DNA from: Sphingobacterium sp. LZ7M1
Lineage (GTDB): Bacteria > Bacteroidota > Bacteroidia > Sphingobacteriales > Sphingobacteriaceae
Length of the DNA: 64,000 nucleotides
Assembly: GCF_024296865.1 (NCBI RefSeq)
Contig: NZ_CP101134.1
Coordinates: forward strand, 1,364,001 to 1,428,000
Direction of reading: 5' to 3'
The notes beneath the pieces were generated by a model, which was not told the origin of the DNA, searched no databases, and saw nothing but the letters and a program-made list of their open reading frames with translations. The translations under genes were made by a program, and so were the position numbers. Of this stretch, positions 1 to 8,746 are shown piece by piece (the first letter of the stretch is position 1; every line of letters starts with the position of its first letter).

Positions 1-436
1 AACCTTAGGGCTCCTGTCCTTACCGTATATCATTACCACAACAGAGGAAGCACTGATGCGAATCCCGAATTCAACCCGAGAAGCAGCATTAGCGGTTGGA
101 GCAACAAAATTTGAGACCATTAAAGATGTGATCATTCCATCAGCCATGTCAGGGATTTTGACAGGTGTTGTACTGACATTGTCACGGGCAGCCGGAGAAA
201 CAGCTCCCATACTATTTACAGGTGCCGCATTTTACATCAATGGTACCAGTGCATTTATCAATCAAGAATTTATGGCCTTGCCATATCACTTATATATGTT
301 GTCAACACAGCATCAATCCATCGATGAAGTCCGTCCGATCGCTTATGGTACGGCTCTCGTATTAATCATTGTTGTGTTCTTACTAAACCTGACCGCATTT
401 TATATTCGTTATAAGTACAGAAAAAATGAAAACTAA
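1..436 (+). CDS. pstA: Phosphate ABC transporter permease PstA (C-terminal part, cut by window edge)
   Basis: This is the C-terminal part of an inner-membrane permease of the PstSCAB high-affinity phosphate importer. The reading frame is open from base 2, so the gene starts before the window. Visible hallmarks are the EAA-type cytoplasmic loop (residues reading REAALAVGATKFETI, then a proline and glycine) that docks onto the ATPase, the SRAAGETAPILFTG segment typical of PstA/PstC, and a last transmembrane helix ending in a basic RYKYRKN tail. It overlaps pstB by 11 bases, which indicates translational coupling. Identity as PstA rather than PstC is supported by its position directly before pstB. 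Confidence 0.93.
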   Translation, partial: TLGLLSLPYIITTTEEALMRIPNSTREAALAVGATKFETIKDVIIPSAMSGILTGVVLTLSRAAGETAPILFTGAAFYINGTSAFINQEFMALPYHLYMLSTQHQSIDEVRPIAYGTALVLIIVVFLLNLTAFYIRYKYRKNEN

Positions 437-1172
437 GTTATCCGCAGAAAATCTAAACATCAGTTTCGGTACCAAGCATGTGCTGAATAATGTGAACGTG
501 GAGTTTGCAGAAAATGAAATTACAGCCTTGATTGGACCCTCAGGATGCGGAAAGAGTACTTTGTTGCGTTCTTTCAATAGAATGCATGACCTTTCAGCAG
601 ATGCCAAAATAACAGGCTCCTTGAAGTTGGAGGATCTCGATCTTTATTCCAAATCCGTTCCTGTTACGGAAATCAGAAAGCGAATTGGCATGGTTTTCCA
701 AAAAGCCAATCCATTTCCGAAGAGTATCTATGAGAATATCGCTTATGGCTTAAAGATCAACAATTTGCCACATGATAAAGCTATCATTGAAAAGGCTTTG
801 CGTGAAGCATTCCTATGGGAAGAGGTAAAGAACGATTTGAAAATGCCTGCTACCCGTTTATCTGGTGGTCAGCAACAGCGTTTATGTATAGCACGTGCGG
901 TTGCCCTGAGACCTGAAGTTATTTTGATGGATGAGCCCTGTTCGGCTCTGGATCCTGTGAGTACCTTGAAAATCGAAGAGCTGATCATGCACCTGAAAGA
1001 GAAATACACGATCGTTATTGTTACCCATAATATGCAACAGGCGCAGCGTATTGCTGATAAAACAGTCTTTATGTACTTAGGAGAGGTAAAAGAAGAGGGC
1101 TTGACCCAGCAAATATTTGGAAATCCGCTGAACGAAGTTACCGCAAATTACATTACTGGCCAGTTTGGCTAA
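426..1172 (+). CDS. pstB: Phosphate ABC transporter ATP-binding protein PstB
   Basis: This 248-residue cytoplasmic ATPase powers phosphate import by the Pst complex. The Walker A motif GPSGCGKST lies at residues 37-45. The family-typical FNRMHDL segment follows, then the Q-loop region MVFQKANPFPKSIYEN, the signature LSGGQQQRL and the Walker B VILMDEPCSALDP, with the switch histidine in THNMQQA. Length and motifs are standard for PstB. It overlaps the end of pstA. A hairpin terminator follows about 50 bases downstream, so phoU, which often follows pstB in other bacteria, is not in this transcript. Confidence 0.96.
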   Translation: MKTKLSAENLNISFGTKHVLNNVNVEFAENEITALIGPSGCGKSTLLRSFNRMHDLSADAKITGSLKLEDLDLYSKSVPVTEIRKRIGMVFQKANPFPKSIYENIAYGLKINNLPHDKAIIEKALREAFLWEEVKNDLKMPATRLSGGQQQRLCIARAVALRPEVILMDEPCSALDPVSTLKIEELIMHLKEKYTIVIVTHNMQQAQRIADKTVFMYLGEVKEEGLTQQIFGNPLNEVTANYITGQFG

Positions 1173-1222
1173 TCAAAAGAGATATTTTTCCGTTCCGTTT
1201 ATATATTATATTATCCTTGTGT

Positions 1223-1266
1223 GAACCTTGAGATTACTTCGGTAAACCAAGGTTCTCTTATTTTAG
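1223..1266 (+). terminator. Terminator after the pst operon
   Basis: An 8-bp stem GAACCTTG/CAAGGTTC (1223-1230 with 1248-1255) encloses an inner TTAC-TTCG-GTAA hairpin with a UUCG-type tetraloop. It is followed by TCTTATTTTA. This fits a rho-independent terminator for pstB. Confidence 0.75.
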
Positions 1267-1399
1267 GATACCTCCCTCATCTTCAAATCCTTATTAATAT
1301 GATGCTAAAAACATTTATGTTAGGTTTTTGTTAAACTATTAAAACTTTCTTTGAGTTATTAGAATTTAAACTATATTTAACCGTTAAAATAATTAAGTT

Positions 1400-1849
1400 A
1401 TGAGAAAATTAATCGTTTTTTGTGGCCTTTGTGCTTTGTTCCTGAGCAGTTGCGGACTTAAGGGATCTGGTGAAGTCGTAAAAGGGCCTCAATTGTTGAC
1501 CGTGGAGTTTGTAGGTCAACAAGATTCTGTCCTTCAGAATAGCAAAGGAAAAGTGAAATTATTTGCCGTACCAGCAAATGTAGCCGATGTATCAGCTACC
1601 ATGATAGATGAAGTAGACTTTGAGGCAGCACAAGTGCCCTTTACCGTGGATTTTGAAATCCCAATGGACCATTTAACATTGATCAAACCAGAAGTACAAG
1701 AAGGAGATTCCATTAAATATTATGTTTCAATGGATTGGGATTCCAATGGCGATGGCCAAATTGATTCGATGGATATGTCAATTGATTTTGATAGACAGTT
1801 CCCTGATATCGATATCAACCAATTACACCAACAAGTCTTCCTTAAATAA
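1400..1849 (+). CDS. Small lipoprotein with an EF-hand-like calcium-binding loop
   Basis: A 149-residue protein whose N-terminus is a lipoprotein signal peptide: basic MRK, a hydrophobic stretch and lipobox FLSSC with the lipidated Cys at residue 18. It should therefore be anchored in the outer or inner membrane facing the periplasm. Residues 114-125 read DSNGDGQIDSMD, which fits the EF-hand/dockerin loop pattern D-x-N-x-D-G-x-I-x3-D. The rest is acidic and probably beta-rich, and no family was recognised. It is a single gene with its own terminator. The lipoprotein call is firm, calcium binding is inferred from the loop only, and the function is unknown. Confidence 0.8.
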   Translation: MRKLIVFCGLCALFLSSCGLKGSGEVVKGPQLLTVEFVGQQDSVLQNSKGKVKLFAVPANVADVSATMIDEVDFEAAQVPFTVDFEIPMDHLTLIKPEVQEGDSIKYYVSMDWDSNGDGQIDSMDMSIDFDRQFPDIDINQLHQQVFLK

Positions 1850-1896
1850 GGCTTGTTGCATTCAAGAATTTTAGTTGTTTTTTAAATTTTTTAGTT

Positions 1897-1926
1897 AAGG
1901 ATTTCCGAAAGGGAATCCTTTTTTTT
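1897..1926 (+). terminator. Terminator after the EF-hand-like lipoprotein
   Basis: A stem AAGGATTTCC / GGGAATCCTT around a GAAA loop is followed by six T residues. The first dispersed repeat unit begins immediately after the T tract. Confidence 0.9.
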
Positions 1927-2010
1927 GAACCAGGATGGGAAGGATGAGAGGATTGACCAAGATCTGGGAATGAACCAGGATGGGAAGGATGAGAGGATTG
2001 ACCAAGATCT
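1927..2010 (+). repeat. Tandem pair of a 45-bp intergenic repeat unit
   Basis: Two identical 39-bp blocks (1927-1965 and 1972-2010) begin GAACCAGGATGGG and end GACCAAGATCT. They are separated by a 6-base spacer, giving a 45-bp period. The same unit, in the opposite orientation and with the same 45-bp period, occurs at 53926-54009, and a diverged single copy lies at 53485-53523. There is no coding potential. The unit is a dispersed intergenic repeat of unknown origin. Confidence 0.9.
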
Positions 2011-2364
2011 AAGGTTCCGCAGGAAGTTTCTTTAGCACACTGCTATTCTGAACGATCAGTGAAGAATCTGTAGGCTTTTTTTTAAAAGATGCTGTCATTC
2101 TGCACCGAAGGTGCAGGAACTGTAGGCTATGTTGACCCAGGATCCCCTTCGACGCCACTCAAGCTTCGGATGGGGGTTCGACAGGCTCACCCACCGGATT
2201 GACCAAGATCTATGGTTCCGTAGGAAGTTTCTTTAGCACACTGCTATTCTGAACGATCAGTGAAGAATCTGTAGACTGTTTTTTTTAAAAGATGCTGTCA
2301 TTCTGCACCGAAGGTGCAGGAACTGTAGGCTATGTTGACCCAGGATCCCCTTCGACGCCACTCA
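1996..2364 (+). repeat. 201-bp-period duplication carrying REP-like elements
   Basis: Block 1996-2161 is repeated at 2197-2364 with only a few differences. Each copy starts with GATTGACCAAGATCT and contains TTCTGAACGATCAGTGAAGAATCTGTAG and then a CTGCACCGAAGGTGCAG hairpin, before ending near CCTTCGACGCCACTCA. Between the copies is a further short segment with GGTTCGACAGGCTCACCC. Related segments recur near 47030-47135 and 53660-53850. This fills the 580-base gap between two genes, and no gene is seen in it. Confidence 0.88.
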
Positions 2365-2429
2365 CCCAACGAGGATTAGAGGATGGGCCAAAATGATCAT
2401 GGATAATTTATGCTCTTTGCCCATATACC

Positions 2430-3116
2430 CTATAATATACCTTTTAAATGCGCCCAAACGTTTTCTGCTAAGATTTGTTGTCCTTCCTTAGTGGGATGTA
2501 CGCCATCACCTTGGTTCAGGGTTTGGATTCCGGCAACTTTGTCCAATAGGAAAGGTACTAAGGTCATATTCTGCTCTTTGGCCAGTTTCGGGAATATTGC
2601 TGCGAAATCCTTGAAATATTGATCACCCATGCTTGGCGGAACCATCATCCCTGCAAGAACAAGCTTGCAATCTGGATATGCTTTTTTGACTTTGTTAACA
2701 ATTTCGTTTAGGTTTTGGTAAGTGGCATCTGGTGAGATCCCACGTAGTCCATCATTGGCACCTAATTCAAGGACGAATACATCAATCTTATCTTTCAATA
2801 ACCAATCAACCCTATCTTTTCCACCGGCTGAAGTTTCGCCGCTCAGACCTGCATTTATACAGGTATACCCTAAATTCAAAGAGTCAATTTTGCCTTGTAT
2901 CAAGGCCGGAAATGCTTCCGACTGGTCATCTAACCCTAATCCTGCTGTCAAACTATTGCCGAAAAACAGGATGCGCTTGCTGCTTTCTGTTTTGGTCGTA
3001 TCGAGCGTTGTACTATCAGAAGATGATGGAGATTTCTGCTGTGGGTTGGAGTTATTGCAAGATGCAAGTAAAAAAACAACGGAAACGGCTGATATTATAG
3101 ATTTGATGTGATTCAT
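2430..3116 (-). CDS. GDSL/SGNH-family esterase lipoprotein (TesA-like arylesterase)
   Basis: This 228-residue SGNH hydrolase probably cleaves ester or thioester bonds in the periplasm. The N-terminus is a lipoprotein signal with lipobox LLASC (Cys20), followed by a Ser/Thr/Pro-rich linker. Catalytic blocks are visible: block I FFGNSLTAGLG with the nucleophile Ser55, the block III-type segment LELGANDGLRG, and block V DGVHPT with Asp204 and His207. It is divergently transcribed from an ABC ATPase/permease pair, the same arrangement as E. coli tesA next to ybbA-ybbP, which supports the TesA-like assignment. The substrate is not deducible. Family membership is near certain. Confidence 0.92.
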   Translation of the reverse strand: MNHIKSIISAVSVVFLLASCNNSNPQQKSPSSSDSTTLDTTKTESSKRILFFGNSLTAGLGLDDQSEAFPALIQGKIDSLNLGYTCINAGLSGETSAGGKDRVDWLLKDKIDVFVLELGANDGLRGISPDATYQNLNEIVNKVKKAYPDCKLVLAGMMVPPSMGDQYFKDFAAIFPKLAKEQNMTLVPFLLDKVAGIQTLNQGDGVHPTKEGQQILAENVWAHLKGIL

Positions 3117-3157
3117 AAGGCTAATTTAATTAAAAATAATATATAAATTTATTAGAT

Positions 3158-3829
3158 ATGTCATCTACTATGATCCTACAAGTTCAGCATGTCTTCAAGA
3201 ATTACCAAATTGGAGACCATAAAATCCCAGTCTTAAATGATATCAATTTTGAAATAGAAGAAGGTTCCACCGTTTCTATTGTGGGACCCTCAGGCAGCGG
3301 CAAGACCACCTTGTTAGGTTTGTGCGCGGGTCTGGACCAAAGTTCGGAAGGGGATATCCTCCTAAATGGAATAAAATTAACCGGGCTGAGCGAGGATAAA
3401 TTGGCTCAGGTAAGAAATGAACATGTTGGTTTTGTATTCCAAAATTTCCAATTGTTGCCTACGCTTACAGCATTGGAAAATGTATTGGTTCCGATGGAAT
3501 TGCGGGGAATGAAGAATAAACAAAAGGATGCTTTGGAACTGTTGGACAAGGTAGGTCTATCTTCTCGTTCAGACCATTACCCTTCCCAGCTATCGGGTGG
3601 TGAACAACAACGGGTTTCCCTGGCGCGGGCATTTGCCAATAAACCTAAGATATTATTTGCAGACGAACCCACTGGAAACCTGGATGCAGAAACCAGCGCG
3701 ATCATTGAAGACATGTTGTTTCAGTTGAATAAAGAATCTGGGACTACTTTGGTTATCGTGACCCATGATCTGGACCTAGCGGCCAAAACACAAAAGATAA
3801 TTCCAATTAAGGGAGGAAGGATCCAATGA
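3158..3829 (+). CDS. ABC transporter ATP-binding protein (LolD/YbbA-like)
   Basis: A 223-residue ATPase of the MacB/LolD/FtsE group. Walker A GPSGSGKTT is at residues 43-51, the Q-loop is in VGFVFQNFQLLPTLTALENV, the signature is LSGGEQQRV, and Walker B ILFADEPTGNLD and the H-loop VTHDLDLA follow. The LLPTLTALENV stretch and the TGNLD Walker B extension are typical of this mechanotransmission group. Its stop overlaps the start of the FtsX-type permease, so the two form one unit resembling E. coli YbbA-YbbP. Transport of lipids or lipoproteins is the family theme, and the actual substrate is unknown. Confidence 0.93.
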   Translation: MSSTMILQVQHVFKNYQIGDHKIPVLNDINFEIEEGSTVSIVGPSGSGKTTLLGLCAGLDQSSEGDILLNGIKLTGLSEDKLAQVRNEHVGFVFQNFQLLPTLTALENVLVPMELRGMKNKQKDALELLDKVGLSSRSDHYPSQLSGGEQQRVSLARAFANKPKILFADEPTGNLDAETSAIIEDMLFQLNKESGTTLVIVTHDLDLAAKTQKIIPIKGGRIQ

Positions 3830-6357
3830 ATTGGCGCTGGATACTCTTAATGGCATGGCGGGATAGCCGGAAAAATAGATCGCGGTTATTCCTCTTTATA
3901 TCTTCCATTATATTGGGGATAGCGGCCTTGGTTGCAATGAATTCCTTTAATGAAAATCTGAGAAAGGACATTGATTCGCAAGCTGCGGAATTGATCGGTG
4001 CGGATCTGGAACTGGAAAGCCGCAGGGAGCCTTCTTCAGAAGCCATGAAATTTATTGATTCCCTTAAGGGTATGAGTGAGGATTTTGCCAAGGAAGAAAG
4101 ATTTATGTCCATGATCCGTTTTCCAAAGGCGGAGGGCTCCAGATTGGTGCAAGTACGTGCCATTGAAGGTCATTATCCTTTTTATGGTGAAGTGGAAACT
4201 AATCCTTCCGATAGCTATCGGGATTTTGGTACCAAGGCCGGTGTATATGTGGAGAATTCACTTTTGTTGCAATTTAACGCTGTGGTAAATGATTCCGTCC
4301 AACTTGGGAACAACAGTTATCCAATCTTAGGGAATGTGCTTTCCCAGCCTGGACAGGCTGCCATAGCAGGAGCCATGGCACCTTCGGTTTTTGTACCGAT
4401 TGCCCAATTGAAGAATTCGGGCCTGCAACAGCAGGGAAGTCGAATTGAATACCATTATTATTTTAAATTGCCTAAAGGATTTGCTGTTGATAAGGAGGTT
4501 GAAAAATTAGATAAAAAGATTGAGGAGCTGCAGTTGAGGGCATCAACCATACAGACTACGAAAGAAAATACCGGTAGGTCTTTTGCCGACATGGCTAGCT
4601 TCATGGAATTGGTAGGATTTGTGGCCCTGTTGCTAGGCTGTATTGGCGTATCAAGTTCCGTTCAGATCTATGTTCGCGAAAAACTGCTTTCTGTTGCTGT
4701 GTTGAGATGTTTGGGTACAACAGCGAAGCAGGCCTTTTATATCTTTTTGGTTCAATTTGCAGGTATAGGGCTAATCGGAGGTATCATTGGAGCAGTTTTA
4801 GGCTCCTTGATCCAATATTTAATTCCCGTGGTCATGCAAGATGTCATACCAGTGAGCTTGACGACTGGTGTGTCCTGGCTTGCCATCTTAGAAGGCATTG
4901 GTTTAGGTGTCGTTATAGCAGTTTTATTTGCGCTGTTGCCACTATTGGCCGTACGAAATATTTCTCCGCTGAACTCTATTCGGATATCAGATAAAGAGGA
5001 AAGCATGTTTAAGGATAAGATGAGCTGGTGGGTGTACCTTTTGATCTTGATCTTTATTACCGGATTTGCCAGGCTTCAAATGGCAGATTGGATACAGACT
5101 TTAGTTTTTGTTGCAGGAGTAGGCATTACCTTTTTATTGCTTTACGGTGTAGCAAAGGCTTTCACATATCTTATCAGGAAATTCTTTCCGAAGGGATGGC
5201 CTTATCTCTGGCGACAGGGCTTGTCCAATCTTTACCGCCCTAATAACCAAACGGTGATCTTGATGATATCCATCGGTCTGGGAACGGCTCTGATCTCGAC
5301 CATGTTTTTGGTGCAGGATCTATTGATCAATCGGGTGAAAATCTCTTCAGAACAGAGTCAGGCCAATATGCTGATGTTTGATATTCAGCCTTCGCAGCAT
5401 GAATCGCTTTCTAAAATGGCGAAAGAGGAGGGCTATCCCATATTAGAAGCAGTACCTGTTGTTACCATGCAATTGCAGAGTGTCAATGGCGTGACTTTAA
5501 AGGATGTTGTTGCAGATACCAGCAGTGAAGTTTCTTCAAGAGCGTTTCGCGGGGAAATCCGTGCGACCTATCGCGATTCTTTGACCAAAACGGAAAGCAT
5601 TACTTCCGGTAAATGGGTAGGGGTTGTGGGAAATAAGGATACCGCCTCGGTTTCTTTGGACCAGAATTATGCCGATAACATCAAGGTGAAGGTTGGAGAT
5701 AGGTTGTCTTTCAATGTTCAGGGATTGATCATTCCTGCAAAGGTCAGTAGCATCAGGCAAGTAGATTGGAATCGCTTCCAATCTAATTTTAGGGTTGTCT
5801 TTGCCAAGGGAAGCATCGATCAAGCACCCCAGTTTTATCTGATGATGACTAAGGTGCCTACAGAAATAGAATCCAGTAAATTTCAACAGAAGATCGTCAA
5901 TAATTTCCCGAATGTTTCCGTAATCGATATGAATGCTGTTTTAACGGTACTGCAGGAAATTCTAGATAAAATTGGGTTTATCATCCAATTTATGGGGGCT
6001 TTCAGTATCCTTACAGGAATCATCGTTTTGATATCTTCGGTGCGGATCAGCAAGTTTCAGCGGATTCGCGAAAATGTGCTTTTGCGTACATTAGGCGCAA
6101 GCAGAAAGCAGATCTTTCTCATTACCATCAGTGAGTACCTGTTTTTAGGATTGCTTTCTGCCTTAACGGGTATAATAATTTCACTTCTAGCGAGTTATTT
6201 ATTAGCTATTTTTGTTTTTGAAAGTGTATTTGTGCCATCTATTGGTATGATCGCTTTGTTGTTGGTGCTGATTGTGGGATTGACTGTTCTGATCGGATTG
6301 ATCAACAGCTTGTCAGTCATCAATCGTTCTCCTTTAGAAGCTTTGCGAAAAGAATAA
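3826..6357 (+). CDS. FtsX-like ABC transporter permease (YbbP-like)
   Basis: This 843-residue inner-membrane permease has one N-terminal transmembrane helix (about residues 20-40), a periplasmic domain, a block of helices near residues 260-375, further helices around 400-450, a second periplasmic region and a C-terminal FtsX-type helix bundle (about 715-830). The two FtsX-like modules carry VAVLRCLGTTAKQAFYIF and VLLRTLGASRKQIFLIT, the conserved cytoplasmic segments that contact the ATPase. It overlaps the ATPase gene by 4 bases. Length and double-module layout match YbbP rather than a short LolC/E. Function is inferred as part of an envelope lipid or lipoprotein handling ABC system near TesA. 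Confidence 0.9.
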   Translation: MNWRWILLMAWRDSRKNRSRLFLFISSIILGIAALVAMNSFNENLRKDIDSQAAELIGADLELESRREPSSEAMKFIDSLKGMSEDFAKEERFMSMIRFPKAEGSRLVQVRAIEGHYPFYGEVETNPSDSYRDFGTKAGVYVENSLLLQFNAVVNDSVQLGNNSYPILGNVLSQPGQAAIAGAMAPSVFVPIAQLKNSGLQQQGSRIEYHYYFKLPKGFAVDKEVEKLDKKIEELQLRASTIQTTKENTGRSFADMASFMELVGFVALLLGCIGVSSSVQIYVREKLLSVAVLRCLGTTAKQAFYIFLVQFAGIGLIGGIIGAVLGSLIQYLIPVVMQDVIPVSLTTGVSWLAILEGIGLGVVIAVLFALLPLLAVRNISPLNSIRISDKEESMFKDKMSWWVYLLILIFITGFARLQMADWIQTLVFVAGVGITFLLLYGVAKAFTYLIRKFFPKGWPYLWRQGLSNLYRPNNQTVILMISIGLGTALISTMFLVQDLLINRVKISSEQSQANMLMFDIQPSQHESLSKMAKEEGYPILEAVPVVTMQLQSVNGVTLKDVVADTSSEVSSRAFRGEIRATYRDSLTKTESITSGKWVGVVGNKDTASVSLDQNYADNIKVKVGDRLSFNVQGLIIPAKVSSIRQVDWNRFQSNFRVVFAKGSIDQAPQFYLMMTKVPTEIESSKFQQKIVNNFPNVSVIDMNAVLTVLQEILDKIGFIIQFMGAFSILTGIIVLISSVRISKFQRIRENVLLRTLGASRKQIFLITISEYLFLGLLSALTGIIISLLASYLLAIFVFESVFVPSIGMIALLLVLIVGLTVLIGLINSLSVINRSPLEALRKE

Positions 6358-6421
6358 GGTATTTACCGAAAATATTGTAACAATATGTTAAATTTATACA
6401 CTAACAAATTGATTTTAGATT

Positions 6422-8686
6422 ATGAAAAAATTATTCACAATGCTGTTTGTACTTTTGGGTATGATAAGTACTAAAGCTCAGGTTGCTGGTGATTGGAAGG
6501 GAGAACTTGAGGTCCAAGGGGCCAAAATGGAGTTAATCTTTCACATCAGTGACAAAGACGGAAATTTAGCGGCAACCATGGATGTCCCTGCTCAAGGAGC
6601 ATCAGGATTGCCCATGTCGACCGTAAAGTTCGAGAACAATAAGCTTAATCTGGCGATGGAGCAACCAGCTTTATCCTATGAAGGAGAACTTAAAGGGGAA
6701 TATCTCGAAGGAATATTTAAGCAATCAGGAATGGAATTTCCATTGAAATTGGCTAAGACCAAGATCAGCAAACCCGGAGATCCAAGTTTAGTTTCAACAG
6801 ACTCTGAATTGGCGAAATTGATAGAACTGGGGAATGGTAATTACAAGTACAAGGTAGAAGATTATTTTGCCAAACCAAAATCCTCTAGTTTTGCCTTGTC
6901 GCCGAATGGAAAATACATCTCTTATCGCGAAAAAGACGCCAACAACAAACGCCATGTAATGGTAAAGGAGGTCGCTACTGGTAAAGTGGTCAGAGCGATA
7001 GAAGAGAAAGATGAATTGATCCGTGGGATGGGCTGGGTGAATGATGAACGTTTGGTCTACATTATGGATCAAGGAGGAAATGAGAATTACCATCTGTATG
7101 CTGTCAATATTGATGGTACGAAGAATATTGACCTTACACCATTTGAAGGCGTTCAAGCAGGAATCCTGAATATGCTGAAGGAGCAAAAGGATGTAATCAT
7201 TATCCAAATGAACAAGGATAACAAGCAAGTCTTTGAACCGTACAAGGTCAATGTGCAGACCGGTGAAATGGAAAAGCTTTTTACCAATACGGATCCTGAG
7301 AATGCTATTGTAGGTTATGAATTTGATAAAGATGGAAACTTACGCGGCTATGCCAAGATGCAAAATGGAGTAAATACCCAATTTTTCTATAAACCTCAGG
7401 GAAAAACGGAGTTTGAATTGTTTGGCACAACGAAATGGTATGATACTTTTTCAGTATTGTCGTTTAATTATGCCTCTAAAAATCCAGACGAGGCCTATGT
7501 GTTAACTAATTTGGATTCGGACAAGGCTAGGATCGTCCTGTATGATCTAGGTCAGAAAAAGTTGATCAAGGAAGTGTATTCCAATCCAGATTATGATGCT
7601 ACCATATTAGGGCTATCCAGGAATAGAAATTGGGAGTTGGACTATGTGGGTTATGAGGGTGAGAAAGTGGAGATTGAACCCAAGAGTGAAACTTTCAAAG
7701 AGATCTATTCCCTGTTCCAGAAGGAATTCCCGAATTATGAATATTCCATAGTTGGGAAGACAGATAAGGAGGATCAATATTTAGTGGTTGTGCAGAGCGA
7801 TAAGCTGTACGGAAAATACTACCATTTAGATGCCGGAACTAAAAAGATCACTTTACTTTATGATCTGATGCCGCAATTGAAGGAAGCAGATATGGCTGAG
7901 ATGCGTCCGATTTCTTTTAAATCAAGGGATGGGCTGACATTGCATGGTTATCTAACCTTACCTAAAGAAGCCTTGGATGGAAAGAAAGTTCCATTGATCG
8001 TCAATCCACATGGAGGGCCACAAGGAGTTCGTGATAGTTGGGGATTCAATCCGGAAGCACAATTATTTGCTGCTCATGGATTTGCGACATTGCAAGTCAA
8101 CTTCCGGGTGTCAGGAGGCTACGGTAAGGATTTTTTAAAGGCCGGTTTCAAGGAAATTGGTAGAAAAGCTATGGATGATGTGGAAGATGGTATTAAATAC
8201 GTCATTGATCAGGGCCAGATTGATAAGGATAATGTGGCTATCTATGGTGGTTCGCATGGAGGATATGCCGTATTAAGAGGACTGACCAAGACGCCGGATC
8301 TATATAAAGCGGGAGTTGATTATGTCGGGGTGTCCAATATCTTTACCTTAATGAATTCCATTCCAGAATATTGGAAACCTTATAAAGAAATGCTCTATCA
8401 GGTTTGGTATGATCTGGATGATCCAAAAGAAGCGGAAATTGCTAAAGAAGTTTCTCCAATATTCCATGTAGATAAAATAAAAGCCCCATTATTTGTGGTT
8501 CAGGGAGCGAATGACCCGAGGGTGAAAATTGCAGAGGCTGATCAAATTGTAAAGGCTTTGCGTGAAAAGGGTGTTGATGTACCTTATATGGTGAAGTATG
8601 ATGAAGGTCATGGGTTTGGAAAAGAGGAAAATCAGATAGAATTCTATAAAGCCATGATGGGCTTTTTCCACAAACATTTAAATTAA
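6422..8686 (+). CDS. Secreted S9 family peptidase with an N-terminal beta-rich domain
   Basis: This 754-residue exported serine peptidase of the prolyl oligopeptidase (S9) family has a signal peptide ending at TKAQ (residues 1-20). Residues about 21-115 form an extra beta-rich domain preceding the S9 part. A beta-propeller region follows, then an alpha/beta-hydrolase domain from about residue 500. Catalytic elements are the GGSHGGY nucleophile elbow (Ser611), the GANDPRV aspartate and the DEGHGFG histidine. The HGGPQGVRDSW oxyanion-region segment is also present. It is probably a periplasmic di- or oligopeptidase. It is monocistronic, with a terminator directly after it. Confidence 0.93.
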   Translation: MKKLFTMLFVLLGMISTKAQVAGDWKGELEVQGAKMELIFHISDKDGNLAATMDVPAQGASGLPMSTVKFENNKLNLAMEQPALSYEGELKGEYLEGIFKQSGMEFPLKLAKTKISKPGDPSLVSTDSELAKLIELGNGNYKYKVEDYFAKPKSSSFALSPNGKYISYREKDANNKRHVMVKEVATGKVVRAIEEKDELIRGMGWVNDERLVYIMDQGGNENYHLYAVNIDGTKNIDLTPFEGVQAGILNMLKEQKDVIIIQMNKDNKQVFEPYKVNVQTGEMEKLFTNTDPENAIVGYEFDKDGNLRGYAKMQNGVNTQFFYKPQGKTEFELFGTTKWYDTFSVLSFNYASKNPDEAYVLTNLDSDKARIVLYDLGQKKLIKEVYSNPDYDATILGLSRNRNWELDYVGYEGEKVEIEPKSETFKEIYSLFQKEFPNYEYSIVGKTDKEDQYLVVVQSDKLYGKYYHLDAGTKKITLLYDLMPQLKEADMAEMRPISFKSRDGLTLHGYLTLPKEALDGKKVPLIVNPHGGPQGVRDSWGFNPEAQLFAAHGFATLQVNFRVSGGYGKDFLKAGFKEIGRKAMDDVEDGIKYVIDQGQIDKDNVAIYGGSHGGYAVLRGLTKTPDLYKAGVDYVGVSNIFTLMNSIPEYWKPYKEMLYQVWYDLDDPKEAEIAKEVSPIFHVDKIKAPLFVVQGANDPRVKIAEADQIVKALREKGVDVPYMVKYDEGHGFGKEENQIEFYKAMMGFFHKHLN

Positions 8687-8704
8687 TCTGTTGTTATATA
8701 AGCG

Positions 8705-8737
8705 TATAGCTCCTAAATTTAGGAGCTATACTTATTT
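8705..8737 (+). terminator. Terminator after the S9 peptidase
   Basis: A perfect 13-bp palindromic stem TATAGCTCCTAAA/TTTAGGAGCTATA (8705-8730) is followed by CTTATTTTAT. The T tract is moderate and the stem is strong. Confidence 0.8.
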
Positions 8738-8746
8738 TATTCGGTT

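Noticed and set aside
1927-2400. CRISPR array
   Set aside because: The repeats are 39 bases with only 6-base spacers, in two copies, and the larger duplication is 166 bases long. There are no variable 30-40-base spacers and no cas genes.
2410-2622. A 70-codon plus-strand frame antisense to the TesA-like esterase
   Set aside because: It is a shadow of the esterase C-terminus and contains no recognisable motif.
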